This document shows, piece after piece, positions 20,648 through 34,246 of a stretch of DNA of 64,000 nucleotides. The notes under the pieces were generated by a model, which was given only the letters and a program-made list of their open reading frames with translations, had not been told where the DNA came from and did no database searches. Made by a program: the position numbers and the translations under genes. This DNA is from Sternotherus odoratus (lineage: Eukaryota > Chordata > Testudines > Kinosternidae), in assembly GCA_032164245.1 (NCBI GenBank), contig JAVMKO010000002.1, positions 177,264,920 through 177,328,919 on the forward strand. The letters run 5' to 3'. Position 1 is the first letter of the stretch; the number at the start of each line of letters is the position of its first letter.

Positions 20648-22854
20648 TCTGCCCCCTTAGTTTACTACAAGAGGGTTAGTCACGGACTAGCTCGAAGGCA
20701 GTTTGTTTTATAGTTCTCTTGGCATTCAGCCATTAAGGCCATGATGGAGTATGCCTCAGTTTCCCCATTCACACACAGGAAACCAAGTTGTTTTATGGTT
20801 TCTCTCCTGTGATAATCTTTAAATGTGTTTACAGGTATTAATTGAAAAGTAGCATTATCATAAGGTTTAACTGTGTCAAAATACCTATCCTTAACATTAA
20901 TATCATTTTTTTTATCACAGATGAGTGTTTACAAGTGTCTTTATAATACCACTCTCTCTGTTCAGATAATGTAGCTTGAGGTTAGTTTGTTCATTACCCA
21001 TGGTGTCCTTTGACTCTCTCCCATGTAATCAGTCACTGTCCACCTTCTAATCATAAAACTCTACAGCAGAGGAATTTTCAACCAGCTGCAGCTAAAATAA
21101 CTTTCCTGATTCTTTGCACCACTTGACAATGAGCTGTGTTGGTTTCAATGTGGACTCTCCATGTTTATTTGAGAAGTGTGATTTAAAGAATTTGCTGTAC
21201 AGTAGAAATTAGACAGTAACATTTAAGAGAGGATTAATATATAGTGAAGCAGATAACCAGACTATTTTGTTCCTTGCTAATTCAAATTATCTTTCATCTC
21301 AAAGTCAATGTCCAGACTAATGTGTACTAATCAATTAGTGAAGTTAATGTCTCCTTTTCTATAATTTTCTGAAGATTTCTGCAGCAGTCTATGTATTCAA
21401 AATAGAACAGAGAGTCCAGTCTGTTATGTATTAATCCACATAATTTCACCAGTACTGAAATTTCCAAAGTATAGTAATTTATATCGGAAAGTAAACCATA
21501 AACTCCATAATGAGCTAATCACATTGCAGGCCTCTAAAGTTGACCTGAAAAAAGGAAAATAAATGTTTTGTCCTTTAAAAAATTTCTGTATGATATATAG
21601 AGAAAAACTGAAAACACAATGTGAGAATTATCTATTTGTTAAAGCTTTTGTTCCATAATCAAAGTGTTTATATATTGTGGGGTGGAATAACTAAAAGAGA
21701 CTTAAGATTGAAAATGTGATAACATCCAGCTAATACACCAAAGAAATTTCTACACTTCTTTTTCAAAACAATCCAAATACTGTATTAGAATGTCTGGAAA
21801 TGAAGAGTTAAGAGATTGTCTGTTCTGTAATTAATTATTATAGTGCATCATTCAGTCTCACTCTACCTCATTTTAAACAGTCTTTACAGTGTTTTTGCTA
21901 ACAATTAAATTATAGCATAGGAGGAAAGATGGGGGGGGGAGGGGGGAGGTTGTTCGTTTTCTTTTCTTTTTTGGTCACTGGGTATCTTTGAGAATGAGTC
22001 CAAAAGAACCCTGAGGTTGCGCTCCTCCTCTGAAAACCAGAAGACCGGTACTCTGAACAATCACAGTTTGTTTGATTCTCATACTTCCTCTCTCTATTGA
22101 AGGTCAATGCTGTTTTCTGAAGATTGAGTGTGAGCCTCCTATTTTTCATCTGGTCCCCAATTCCCTCAGAGTAGAAAATCAAGAAGACAATATTATCCAT
22201 GCTAAATGAGATGATGATGTAGATTTGGGAGTTATAGGTATATTGACAACACTGTAGCCCATAGTGTTTTACTCAGTGGCCTTATAAATATGTGGAACTA
22301 GATATAATGAGTCATATTTTGCATTATGCTGCTGATAGAGCTCAGTATTAACTCAGTATCTATTAACTCAGTATCTTCTTTCCTGAAATTTTAGCCATGG
22401 ACAATAGATTCAGCAAGTTCTTCAGTTTAAAGACAAACTGAAGGAAACAGATTGTTTTAACAGTTCAGGAGGATGACATTGAATTCCTACTATAAGTGAC
22501 AATCTCCTTTCAGATAACTGGGCATAGATGTGTGATCACTTCTGTTTCAATATTGTGATTTACAAAATGGTTAATATATGCAGTAACCAAAGATCTCACT
22601 AGATAGGCCCGCCTTCAACTTTTCCTTCCTAGGACGTATCAGTGTGATAAAGTGAATATGTTGCCCAAATGCTTGCCTTTATGCGAGCCTATTACTTGTA
22701 TACAATATATAGAATTATTTTCTATTGTGATTTATTTTGACAATTTGACAGCATAAGCAGACAAGGAAGTAGTGGAACACTTTCATGGCTGCTTTTGATC
22801 AGTAGACTGAGACCTCTCATCTTTTCTCAAAAATGTCATTTAGCTACTACAATA
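20648..22854. other. intergenic; possible ERV remnant at left edge
   Basis: The first bases complement a polypurine-like tract adjoining the LTR, so old internal element sequence may extend some hundreds of bases. No retroviral protein is recognisable. The rest is AT-rich with no feature seen. Confidence 0.4.
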
Positions 22855-23137
22855 CAGTAGACTCTCGATTATCCAGGATGATAGGGAAAAAAATAATTCT
22901 GGATAATAAAATCCTGGATAATCACCATCCATAGGAAATATGGGGAGTGGGGGTTGATTCACCAACCATCGTGCACCGGGGGGAGGGGGTGTTGGTTCAC
23001 TGGCTGCCCTGCACCCTGGTAGGGGGGTTTTGTGTGTGTGGTTGGGGCGGAAGCAAAGCCAGAGCCAGCCCTGTGAGTTGCGCATATTTTTTTTGACATC
23101 CTGGTTAATCCACTCCTGGATAATCAAGAGTCTACTG
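22855..23137. mobile_element. Tigger/pogo-type MITE
   Basis: CAGTAGACTCTCGATTATCC and GGATAATCAAGAGTCTACTG are near-perfect inverted repeats with TA on both sides (22853-22854, 23138-23139). The interior is G-rich and non-coding. Confidence 0.9.
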
Positions 23138-23830
23138 TATATTCATCCTGATCATTTTTCCCAAGGAAGCTCATAAATTCACCTAAAAATAGAATCATAT
23201 GAAATTTCTCAAAAACACTTAATAGTAAGGAACTTTATCAGTATTCAGTATCATATATGCTTTTATGATGGAGCCACACTTAGCATTCTCCTTTGAGGGA
23301 GAGAATTTTTTAACATAACTGAAGTTCTTCAAAAAGTTGCATTCGAGGGAAGGAAGTTGAAAGGAGTGACTTTGTGAGAGAAAGATGCCCCATCATTGAG
23401 TAGGGGAAAGAAGTAACTAGGATCATGTGCATTGTAAAATTCCAAACTATCTCAATAACGACAGTCTGGAATTCAGCCTTAGAGTTCATTTTGTCATGCA
23501 AGAGGTTTCCTGCACTCAAGGATGGGTTACATTGAATAAGTGAGTTTGTGTGTGTGTATAAATAGATAAAAGGTTAAAGCCTTCATGCAGCAGGATAGAA
23601 ATTTCAGACCCTAGGACTTCAGAGTATAAATTTACCTCCAGAAGTTAATGAGACAGTCATAGACTTTTGGAGGACAAACCCTTGACTGCTAGAGGTACCC
23701 AGAAAGCACCTTTAGGGAGGTGGCTGAAAGACAGATGACCTTGTCATATGGCTATGGAAGCTTGTAAGGGAGAGGCTGATAAAAATCTGGGGATCCTGCC
23801 AGAAGGAAAATAATTCCTATCTGCTGTAGC
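23138..23830. other. intergenic, nothing recognised
   Basis: No repeat or gene seen apart from a short GT-rich run near 23545. Confidence 0.45.
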
Positions 23831-24573
23831 TGTGACAAGGTGGGACCCTGATGGGGGGACAGGAGGGGGGAAGTGACCAGGAGCTGGATCCCATAAAGCC
23901 AGGATAAATTACACTCAAGGGTGGATTAAGGTTTTGTGAGGCCCCTGGGCCAGAGCAAGTGGGGGCCCTTCCCTACCCCTTCTGCCTGTAGCCCCCTTCT
24001 CCGTCCCTCCCGGTGCTCCAGCTGGGGAGTGGGGTTGGGGCACAGGGACTTGCCCCACCCACCGCCTGGTGCTCCATCCAGGGAGTTGGGTGGGGGCATG
24101 GGGGGTTGCCCTGCTTACCTCCTGGTGCTCCTGCTGGGGAGAATGGTTGGGGCACTGCAGCTTACCCCACTCCACTTGTCCATCTGCCAGGGAGTCGCTG
24201 CAACACCAGGCAGGTGGAACGAGGAAAGCCCCCATGCCTTGACACCAATCCATGGCAGGAGCGCTGGGCAGGCGAGCGGGAAACTGGAGTGAGGCAAGCC
24301 ACTGTGCCACAACCCTTCTCTCCGGCAGGAGCACCAGGAGGGCAGAGTAGATCGAAGTGTGGGCCTCCCAATTGGGGCCTCCCAATTGGTTCAGGCCCTG
24401 GGCATGGGGCCCGTTGGACCAGTGGCTAATCTGCCACTGATTACACTCTCATGTATAATAGCAGTATTATCTCTATATCTATGCTGTTGGTAACACCAAT
24501 AAAGTGTCTGTGTTTGTCGGCTAAACATCTTGTGTCCTGGATTCTTTGAACCAGGACCCAGGAACCCATCACA
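23831..24573 (+). mobile_element. short LTR-like element split by a hAT
   Basis: Starts TGTGACAAGGTGGGACC and ends GGAACCCATCACA, giving TG...CA ends. An AATAAA lies about 75 bp before the right end. Without the 524-bp hAT insertion and its duplicated 8 bp, it is about 211 bp. Flanking duplication is not evident, so LTR identity is inferred. Confidence 0.45.
23916..24439. mobile_element. hAT element with internal tandem repeats
   Basis: Exact 8-bp duplication ATTACACT (23908-23915 and 24440-24447). The ends CAAGGGTGGATTAAGG and GGCTAATCTGCCACTG are degraded inverted repeats. The interior consists of imperfect units of about 56 bp (GGTGCTCC..GGGGAG..GTTGGGGCA..), which create long spurious frames on both strands. 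Confidence 0.9.
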
Positions 24574-27145
24574 CATTCCTTCAAGATATACTTCTCAAGA
24601 CAAATATTTTGATCAACTCACTGAAAGTTTAATGTCGCTGGATAAACAGCTTTTTTCAGCACTTACTTAAAAATGAAAAATTGTATAGCCACTTTTCTCT
24701 TCATGCACAGGAATATGACCCATTAAGACTTTCCCGATAATCAGAACCACTTTGAAACAATTTAGAATGCTACAACAGCAGACCCAACTCTTCAAGAATG
24801 TATGTCTCAAAGACGATATGTCTGTGCCACACAGGAAATGGCTCTCCCAATCAATATTACTTCCCCAAATACCTTTTCTCTTAACTAAAAAGATTTTCAT
24901 ACCTACTAAACAAACACAGGTCAGCACATGATCTCTATTACACAAATACCACACACAAACAAATGGATCTAATATCATTTCAGAATTGGTTAATATGCTA
25001 TATGTATAACTCATATTTTAGGATTGTCTTAACTGCTTAATTATTGGGAAACAGCATTTGGAACTGTCATGGATCCACAGGTCTGATACTTTGGGACAGT
25101 GCATGGGAAGACCCCTTTCATGTTCCAGACCCCTAGTTTCATTGGAAGCGTACGTTATTTCATTCACAAAGCTAGAATCAAACAGGAAAGCTTGATAAAG
25201 GTTCCCAGTAAGAGAAAGTCTGCAGTAAGGAGGTTAGTAGCAACACAAGCTGTTCCAATCTCCAGAGCCAACCAGTGCAGTCCAGAGAAAAATGGAGGCT
25301 GGAAAGATGAGGGGCGATAATTTGGTGGTCAGGGGATGATCTCCCTTGGTAGCATCCATCAGGGGCCCTTTAATGGTAAAGATCATCTGGTAAAACAAAC
25401 ACTGCCCTCCCTCAGTAGAACCTTCAGGGGAAAGCACAAAAGGAAAAACACCTGCCTCCCCAGGTGTGAATCCCCCTGCAACCAGCGAAAAACAATGGCT
25501 TTGTTGTAAAGGAAACTTTAGAACAAACTAAAAGGGTGGGGTATTTTCTGCATATACTGTGCATCACTGCAGCTGTCGCATTTCAGTGGAGACACTACCT
25601 AAGCGGAGAGGTGACAGGTTCTCCCATCAGCATAGGTACTCCACCTCCCCTGAAGCAGTAGATTTGTTGAGGGGAGAATTCTCCCATTGACCTAGTGCTG
25701 TCTACGCCAGGGTTGGGTTGTTTTAACTGTGTCCTGTTGGGCTGTGGATTTTTCACATCCATTGTGACACTGTTATACAGACCTAGTTTCCTAGTATAGC
25801 TCTGGCCTAAATAAAGGTCTGGCTGTGACTAGCGGATATCCTTCTATGGCCTAACCAGTAGTTGTTACAACAACAACATTTTTTTACACAAGTGGTTAGT
25901 GACATTAATCTTGATTCTGAAACTGTTGATTGCTTAAATTAATGGCGGTCAGATAACTTCTTCTGGTCCATTCCAGCTTTATTGCAACTGCTGCCTGTAA
26001 TCAGTATAAGCTGCATGATGTATATGTAACAAGCCATACTTCACTGTTTAATATGTGCTGACATTCAAACCGAAAAGAAAAAATAATCTGAACTCTTTCT
26101 AACGTCAACCAGCGTTCTGTATAGAGACGTGACTTAGAGCAGACTTTTCAACAAATAGACATCCCCTCATTGCCAATGCATTCCTGGTTTATGTCCAAAA
26201 TTTTAGGAAAAAGTAAATATAGTATATCTGTAACCATTACTTGTATACAGTAGTTGTCTTCCCTGGTATTCAAATGTCCTAAGAGCAGGCAGTATTACTA
26301 GTATTTAGTAGTTGTACAACTTCAATTTCATTTCTTCCCCACTGAGGGCATTACTCCCATACAGAAACATGCACAGATTCATGTGCATAATATTTATAAA
26401 ACTCACATATGAAAATGAGAGAAATGATAAAATAATCTTGGAACTGTATTCCTTATTATAACCTACACCAAATCCCACTGATCGGCATGTAAAAGAATTC
26501 CACTTTGAGTAGCTAGATCACATTCATCTACATAAAGCATAGAAATTGTTTGTATTTAGTCCAGTAGTATTTCTCAATCCCTTCAATCTGTATAACCCAA
26601 CATAAGTACAGGGGCACACAAATGCAAATAAATCTGTCCTTTTCAAGCTTGTTGCTTAAAACAAATAATCAAGCCACGTGGGTGGCCCTATCTATGTTTT
26701 CTCTTGTAACTGAGATCATTTCATAGGTGACATGAGGTGAAAAAGCATAACTATTATCCCTCTGCAGAAACCTATGGTATCTTACTTCTAATTCTTTACT
26801 TCTAATTTCCCTCATTCCCAGAAATAGTTTATTTAAGGCCAGATTCTGCTCCTCCTGCTCACAGTGAGTAGTAGTATCTTACTTTGCCAATAGTCCTACT
26901 GAAGTTAATGGGACTATTTAAGGAGTAGGATACTACTCAGTGTAAAGGTGGCAGGATCCAGTGCTTAATGAGTACTTTTAGAGTTTAATTATATTAGTTG
27001 GCACTTTGCTTATTTCTGTAACAGTTTCATCATCTGTTTCTTCCTTTTCTGATTTCTGCCCATAAACATTTGTGAAAACACTCACAACCGAAAACAACTG
27101 TTGGCTTTCTTTTTTCCTCAGTTTGAGCATAGTACCGTTGTGTTT
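24574..27145. other. intergenic with decayed repeats
   Basis: A MITE-like stretch lies at about 25540-25812 (CTCCACCTCCC, ending AGTATAGCTCTGGCC, resembling 37463-37743). An old palindromic repeat lies at 26833-26945 (GGCCAGATTCTGCTCC ... GTAAAGGTGGCAGGATCC). No gene seen. Confidence 0.45.
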
Positions 27146-28695
27146 TAGAATCCTGGAACTGGAAGGGACCTCATGAGGTCTTCCCATGGACTCAAGAGTT
27201 CAGTCCCCTGCACTCGTGGCAGGACTAATTATCTAGACCATTCCTGACAGGAGTTTGTCTGACCTGCTCTTAAAAATCCCCAGTAATGGAGATTCCACAA
27301 CCTCCCTAGGCAATTTATTCCAGTGGTTAACCACTCTGACACTTAGGAAGTTTTTCCTAATGTCCAAACTAAACCTCCCTAGCTGCAGTTTAAGCCCATT
27401 GCATCTTGTCCCATATGCAGAGGTTAAAAACAATATTTTTTCTCCTTCCTCCTTGTAACAACCTTTTATGTACTTGAAAACTGTTATGTCCCCTCTCAGT
27501 CTTTTCTTCTCCAGATTAAACAAACCCGTTTTTTTCAATCTTCCCTCATAAGTCATGTTTTCTAGAAATTTAATATTTTTTCGTTGCTTTTCTCTGGACT
27601 TTCTCCAATTTGTCCACATCTTTCCTGAAATGTGGCACCCAGAACTGGACACAATACTCCAGTTGAGGCCTAGTCAGCGCAGAGTAGAGCAGAAGAATTA
27701 CCTCTCGTGTCTTGCTTACAATATTCCTGCTAATACATCCCAGAATGATGTTGGGTTTTTTTGCAACAGTGTTACACTGTTGACTCATATTTAGTTTGTG
27801 ATCCACTATGGCCCCAGATTTCTTTCTGCAGTACTCCTTCCTAGGCAGTCATTTCCCATTTTGTATGTGTGAAACTGATTGTTCCTTTCTAAGTGGAGTA
27901 CTTTGCATTTGTCCTTATTGAATTTCATCCTATACACTTCAGACCATTTCTTTACTTTGTCCGGAGCATTTTGAATTTTAATCCTATCCTCCAAAGCACT
28001 TGCAACCCCTCCCAGCTTGTTATCGCCCACAAACTTTATAAGTATATGCTCATTGATGAAGATATTGAACAGAACTGGACCCAGAACTGATCCCTGAGGG
28101 ACCCCACTCATTATGCCCTTCCAGCATGACTAGGAACAACTGATAACTACTCTCTGGGAATGATTTTCCAACCAGTTATGCACCCACCATACAGTAGCTA
28201 CATTTAGGTTGTATTTTCCTAGTTTGTTTATAGGTCATGCGAGACAGTATCGAAAGCCTTACTAAAATCAAAATATACCATGTCTACTGCTTCCCCACTA
28301 TCCACAAGGCTTGTTACCCTGCTAAATAAAGCTGTCAGGTTGGTTTAACATTTGTTCTTGACAAATCCATGCTGACTATTATTTATCATCTTATTATCTT
28401 CTAGGTGTTTCTAAATCGATTGCTTAATTATTTGCTCCATTATCTTTCTAGGTACAGAAGTTAAGCTGACTGGCCTGACTGATTCCCTGGGCTGTCCTTT
28501 CCCCCCTTTTTAGATGGGCACTATATTTGCCCCTTTCCAGTCTTCTGGAATGTCTCCCGTCTTCCATGACTTCTCAAAGATAATTGCTAATGGCTCAGAT
28601 ATCTCCTCAGTCAGCTCCTTGAGTATTCTAGGATGCATTTCATCAGGCCCTGGTGATTTGAAGTGTTTGGCAGTGTTTTGGGAACTGGACAATCC
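27146..28695 (-). mobile_element. CR1 LINE, 5'-truncated
   Basis: Minus-strand translation gives CR1 reverse transcriptase pieces in order: SPGPDEMHPRILKEL, GVPQGSVLGPVLFNIFIN, KCKVLHL, then LLYSALTRPQLEYCVQFW and the C-terminal region. It ends in the CR1 3' untranslated sequence (CTGGAAGGGACCTCATGAGG in plus orientation). The catalytic-site box reads FVGDN instead of a clean F.DD, and frameshifts and stops are frequent. It is dead. Confidence 0.9.
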
Positions 28696-31499
28696 TTCTG
28701 CAGAAGAACAGCCCCCAAATCCATGTAAGTTTGCATCAACTCAGATTTGCTGGTCTCAAAACATTTTCGTATCAGTGCTGCAGTGCTAACTTTTAAAAAA
28801 GTTCAAAAACTCTTCTCTTGCCAGTCACCACATTGCCATTGTTTTCTAGTTGTAACCTGAGTGAAATACTTAATTGTGACAAATTAGTGATGTAATAATT
28901 GTCCCAATGACCTGTTATATAAAATTATTTAAGAAAAGATATAAGAAGAAGGCAAAGACTGAAATAATTTAAACAGAATGGGTTTTACTGACACTACTCA
29001 AAGACCATGATAAGATTAGGACTAGTAAACAAGAGTGGAAGTCAATGGCTCAAAATTGGTGCTTCAGAAAAATTGGTGCTTCAGAAATTAGGCCTTATTA
29101 GTGGGTAAAATAAGAAGATGGATCATTCCATCCATCTCCCTTCTGGGGGCCCTTGAAAAGAGGAGAAAAAGGGAACTTTTTACCATCACTGCAGCCACAC
29201 TGAAAGGATGGTTTCTGTGACACCAGATTTTGATACTCCAGTGGGAATGCTTGATCAGTGGCACTGAAACAGAGAGGGCCAGGGGGCCATCCCCCCACTT
29301 TTTACCAGCTGTAAGGGTGAGCAATGGGGGGGAGGCTCGGAGAGGAGGCATGGGAGCAGGGCCTAGAGGGAAGGTGTGGTGCGAAGGCAGGGCCTCAAGG
29401 GGAATGGGTGATACGAGGGAGAGGGTTTGGGGAGAAGGGGTAGTGGGGGGTTGGCACCTCAGGGGCTACATGGCACAGTGAAGCGCAGGGGGTGCAAAGC
29501 CATGTTTCAGGTGCCAGTGCCCCTCCTCCCCCCACTTTTAGGGCCCTTCCGCTGCTCCTGTGCTTGACCACCATTGCTGCACCAGCATGGAATATGTAAG
29601 ATCCTGCTCTGTCCTCACCTCTCTCATGTATTCCTTTCCATTCCCTAAACAATCTTCCTCCTGCCCTGTCTCTCTCCACTTTTGACCTCATCCAAAAATC
29701 AATTGCACTGTATGGCACCTGCATGGTGAGATGAGACCTGTCTTTTGCAGGACCAGATAAGGACCAACCAGATGATGTCCCTAAATGGGAGGTCAGTCAA
29801 GGTTCCAGCAATAGCTGTTGTGCCTGGCCTACCAGCCTAAAGCATCTACCATGACTGACTAGCCACACAGTATCCTGAGAACATCAACAAAACGCTCTAT
29901 TTCCCCCCATCTTTATTATCCTATCTCTTCTTCCCATTCTGTGTGTCTGTCTGTTTTGTCTAAAGCGGGAAAGTGGCTATCATTTCCAACTCTGAATAAG
30001 TTTCTCAGAAAAAGAGATTTTACCCAATATTCACCCTCTCTAACAAGAGACTTCCACAGGTTTTGATTAAACTTGTTTTGCATAATCAATTCCAGTTTCA
30101 ATGCTCTGTGCCTTGTTTTGTTCCTTTTCCATTTGTGTGTTTCAATTAATAGATTTCTAATCTTTGGCATGAATATCATAATGTGTTTGCTGTGGTCCTA
30201 ATCAGGGCTAAGGTTTCTGTGCACCAAACCCTGAACTTACTTAACGCTATTTCATGTTGGACAGTGACAAGATTATGTTTCAAGGAGTAAAAAGTGCAGC
30301 CTTGTGGATCAGTTCAGGGAGGGCATTCTGAAAGTAAAGAATGGCCTGGAAGAAGGTACAGAGACAAGCGTGAAAAGCTGTAGATGAGGCTGGCAGAGCA
30401 AAAGGGGAAATAATGATGCAATGGGAAACAAGATCAGATAATGTCAGAGATATGATGGGCCTTGATGGGGAGGACAACATATTTAAATCCAATGTGGTCG
30501 GAAGGGGATACTGGGTGATGTGTTTTGAGTGAATGAGAGATGGGAGGAGAAGTGGGCCTGAGTGAGACCAGAAAATCCTTCTTTCCAGCATCTTGTTGAG
30601 CATTATTTAGTAGTTCTAAAGGAAGGAATGTTAAAAGCTGGTAATTTCATGAATACACACTAGAACTCCTCTTTCTTTATTAAAAAACTTGTTTTTTTCT
30701 GAAACATTTGCCATGGATGTGATATTACAATACACTGGCAAAGCCAGCAGATTGTGTAGGCTCTACAAGCTGAAGGTCAACAATGCAAACAACTTATATG
30801 TTCAACTAGTGAAACTTTCGTGCTCTTCAGGCTGAATATTAAGTAACTTACAAGGATGCATGCAGCAAAGATGTCTAATTAAAGATCTCTATTATCACTG
30901 AAGCTTGCGGAAGTCACAGGCACTTAGAAACTGTAAGGGAAAGTGCCACCAGGCCAAGGAAAACCTCAACATAGATCAGGACTCAAGACAAATGAACTTG
31001 GGAAAGCAAATGAAATGTGTAGACACCATCAATTACTTAGACTGTAAGTTCATTGGGACAAGGAATAGGGTTGTGCAAATAAAAGATTTTCTGGTTCACT
31101 GGAAAATCTGAAAAATGGAAAAAATTGCATTTAGGGTCAAACCAAAAATTACTGGTTTATTATTCAGTTAATCAAAAAAAAATTGTTTCAGTGTTGAACA
31201 AAAAGTTTTGTTTGAAATTAAACATTTTGTTTAGATTTAGAGCATTTAACATTTTAATGATTTAAAAATATATTTGAAGGAAATTTCTAAACAAACATAA
31301 TTTCACACTGACAATTTGAAATATGTCATGTCAAAAATGTCAAAATGAACCAGCTGCAGTTTTCAGAATATTTTAAAAGACAAACATTGGTGAACCTGAC
31401 CTGAATTTGCAAAATGATTCAGTGTTGCTGTATTTTCATTTTTGCCCCCCCCCCCCATCCCCAAAAGCTTCAGACAAAAAATTTCACCCTCCTTTAACA
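28696..31499. other. intergenic; G-rich repeat-like block
   Basis: About 29255-29560 is G-rich, and CCATCCCCCCACTTTTTACC at its left faces CCCCCCACTTTTAGGGCCC at its right, suggesting a decayed non-autonomous DNA element, low confidence. No gene recognised elsewhere in the stretch. Confidence 0.35.
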
Positions 31500-31600
31500 C
31501 GGATCAATTTTGCTTGTGTTTGTATAGTGCCTTGCACAATTGGGACCTAGTCCAAGGCGGTTCCTGCTACCACAATACAAATAATAACATCAACAGTAAT
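31500..31600 (+). mobile_element. LINE/SINE 3'-tail remnant
   Basis: TGTGTTTGTATAGTGCCTTG, CACAATTGGGACCTAGTCC and ACAATACAAATAATAA match a widespread amniote retroposon 3' tail that I recall. Only the tail is present. Confidence 0.5.
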
Positions 31601-31667
31601 AAAATAATCATTAAATCCAGATAGAGAAATGTATTGTCCAAGGTCTGACTGGAGAAGAGCTCTCTAA

Positions 31668-31808
31668 GGCCCCATCTACACTGGCAAGTTTGTGTGCAGT
31701 AAAGCAGCTTTGAGTGCTGGAGCTCCTGAGGTGTACACACACACACTGCCAAGCCACTTAGTGCACAGAAACTGTGCAGATGCAGTGCTTTAAAAAACCA
31801 CCCCAATG
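31668..31808. mobile_element. MITE fragment
   Basis: Starts AAGGCCCCATCTACACTGGC, a terminus of the TACACT type common to MITEs in this window. The right end is not clearly delimited. Confidence 0.4.
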
Positions 31809-31810
31809 AG

Positions 31811-34238
31811 AGGCTTAGATAGGCATCAAAATGTTTAAAAAAAAAGATTTAAAGACGAAAAGAAATGTCCTAAAAAGCATTTTTCACTAATTAAGCTCCA
31901 TTATAGTTAACAATGTTCACTTCAAGATCTTAGTTCATTAGGTCTCTGCTGTCCTTCGTTTATATCTAATCAAATTTCCGTGGCATAATATGTAATTCCC
32001 TTGGGCTTAATGAGCCAAATCCTTGATATAGCACCGCTAGGCATAACTACTATACATAGTCCTATAAATGTAAAGATTAATTCTTCTTCATATAAACCAT
32101 GACGTGTAAATATCCTCATTTATACAATGGAGGTAACTTCCGTTCTTTAAGTATATTTCAAAGGTACCAGTATGTCAAGAGGCAACAAGATTTGTCTCAG
32201 TAACCTTTACAATCACTTAAAATATAATTTCTAACACAGATGTGAAGTTCTCCCTTTGCAAAAAGCAACTGTAATACTCTCCTACCCTAAAGTGGATTAA
32301 TATTTCGGGTTCTTTAGCATAATATTATAGGGGTTTCTTAAATTCTGAAAATAAGAAATTCATAATTAGTATTAGAAAATGTTGCAAATAAGAAAAAAAT
32401 TTGTGAAATGAAACATGCACAGCTAATCATGCTTTCTAAACCAAAACGAGTTCATAAAATGAGTTTGCATATGGTGCCTTAGCATTTGTAGCTATTATGC
32501 AATAAATAGCAAGATAAGGTATCAATGACTAGTTACATTTCTTTACCTATGGTAATTCATCATCATGTTGATCAAAGCTACTATGCATTAAAACAATTCA
32601 GAGTTGTGCAGTATCAAACTAAAGTCCTGATTTTTTTAAACAAATATAATCATAACAATAAATGTTTACATTAGTGGAATACGTTACACAAATCTGTTAA
32701 TTCTGTATGACCTCTGGCATTCTAGTAACAAACTTGAAAAATCTCACTTAATTTTAGAAGAATGAATAAAAGAAAAGGCCAAGTAGGAAAGAATTCTATA
32801 AAAATGTGAAACAGTAAAATGGTCCCAAAAGATCTGTTACATCAAGATGATAAACAGACACACCATTCAGCAAGACATAGCAGCTAGAAAAGGCTCAGAT
32901 GAAAACTTTGAATCCAACCACACCCAAACTTTGGAGAAATTCAAATTCAGATGTGAACAGTGAATGCTGGGCCTATACATCTAATGTACTTACCCCCAAA
33001 ACACTAGCTTCAAACATGCTCATGCTTATGGGAAAATTAGATATGAATTTTGTGACTTAGGCCCATTTCTAGTAAAATATAAATCTACTGGTTATTTGAA
33101 ATCTAAAATGTTAGCCTTGTCACTTAATAACAATAGATTTCACCACCCTACCTCTGAAGGCCTTGATTCAGGAAAGCATCCCTATTCAGGAAGAGTGCTT
33201 AAACATGCTCTTCTCTCTAAGTTCATGCTTTGGCCCTGTTGAAGAACATGGTACTTAGATACATGCTTTCCCGAATAGCGATGGACTGAAGAACATACTC
33301 GAGTGTTTCTTGACTTAGATCTAAAGTTTTCAATGTATTGGATAGTATTCCAATTAATTTGTCAATTGTCAAAATGAACATACTGTACTGTAAAGGACCA
33401 TGGCATTAGCAGTCTCGCTTAGCAGTCACAGCTGGTCTGAGGTCGGTCTACAAGGGACGGGAATCACCAGGCAATAGTTGGAGGAATCACAAGGTAGATC
33501 CCGTAAAAAGTGTCAATGTTAGAGTCAGGCCTGGGTGGAAGACAAACTATCAGGGGCAATACCAGGTTAGAATCAAGAGGCAGAAATTGGGGTCAGAGAC
33601 CAGATCAGGACACAAAGTAAAGTCTTGCACTGGAGCAGACCAAGGTCTAAAAAGTTACCCAGACAACTTCTTGGGCCAACACCTGGGGCTAAATAGGGGC
33701 ACTTGGCCAATCGGGGGTTGCTGGATACTGTCATTCTGGGTCTCATGGGAAGTACTTCCTGTGGTGCCTGTTCTTGACAGTGGTCCCTTGCTCTACCTCT
33801 GTATGATTTCCCAGTAATCCTGTGAGACTATTACCCACCCTGGACCTGGGTTCTAGGCCACAAGTCCTTACAACACACACACACACACACATTACAAGAG
33901 TCATCTCTGTTTTTGGATTTGAAAAGATATCACTGTTTTCTAAGACAAGGGCAAAATTAGTAAAATTATTTTTTGCCAAACTCTTCCTTTCTTTTTTCCA
34001 TTTACAGGAAAGACTGAATATGGTCAGTCTCTTAACTGAGAGGTGCTCAACATCTGTAATTGCCACCTCAGCATCTCCTGGGTTAGACTTTAAGAAGAAT
34101 AACTGACTTATAAGCAGTGGAAATTTTATTTAATGACAGTAGGTAGAGCGCAGAAAGACTGACTAGAGATCGAGAGTCCAGCCCTCTGCTAAGAAAAGGG
34201 ACAGTCCCCAGAGAGAGGTGTTATCAGATAATAAAGTG
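31811..34238. other. intergenic with old repeats
   Basis: An old palindromic repeat lies at about 33160-33280 (CCTTGATTCAGGAAAGCA ... CATGCTTTCCCGAATAG). At 33390-33870 there is GGTCAG/CCAAGG-rich sequence resembling a dispersed reptile repeat, family unknown. A (CA)n tract lies at 33872-33891. No gene seen. Confidence 0.4.
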
Positions 34239-34246
34239 ATATAGAT

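Noticed and set aside
23915..24429. Several frames of 60-156 codons on both strands
   Set aside because: Products of the tandem interior of a hAT element.
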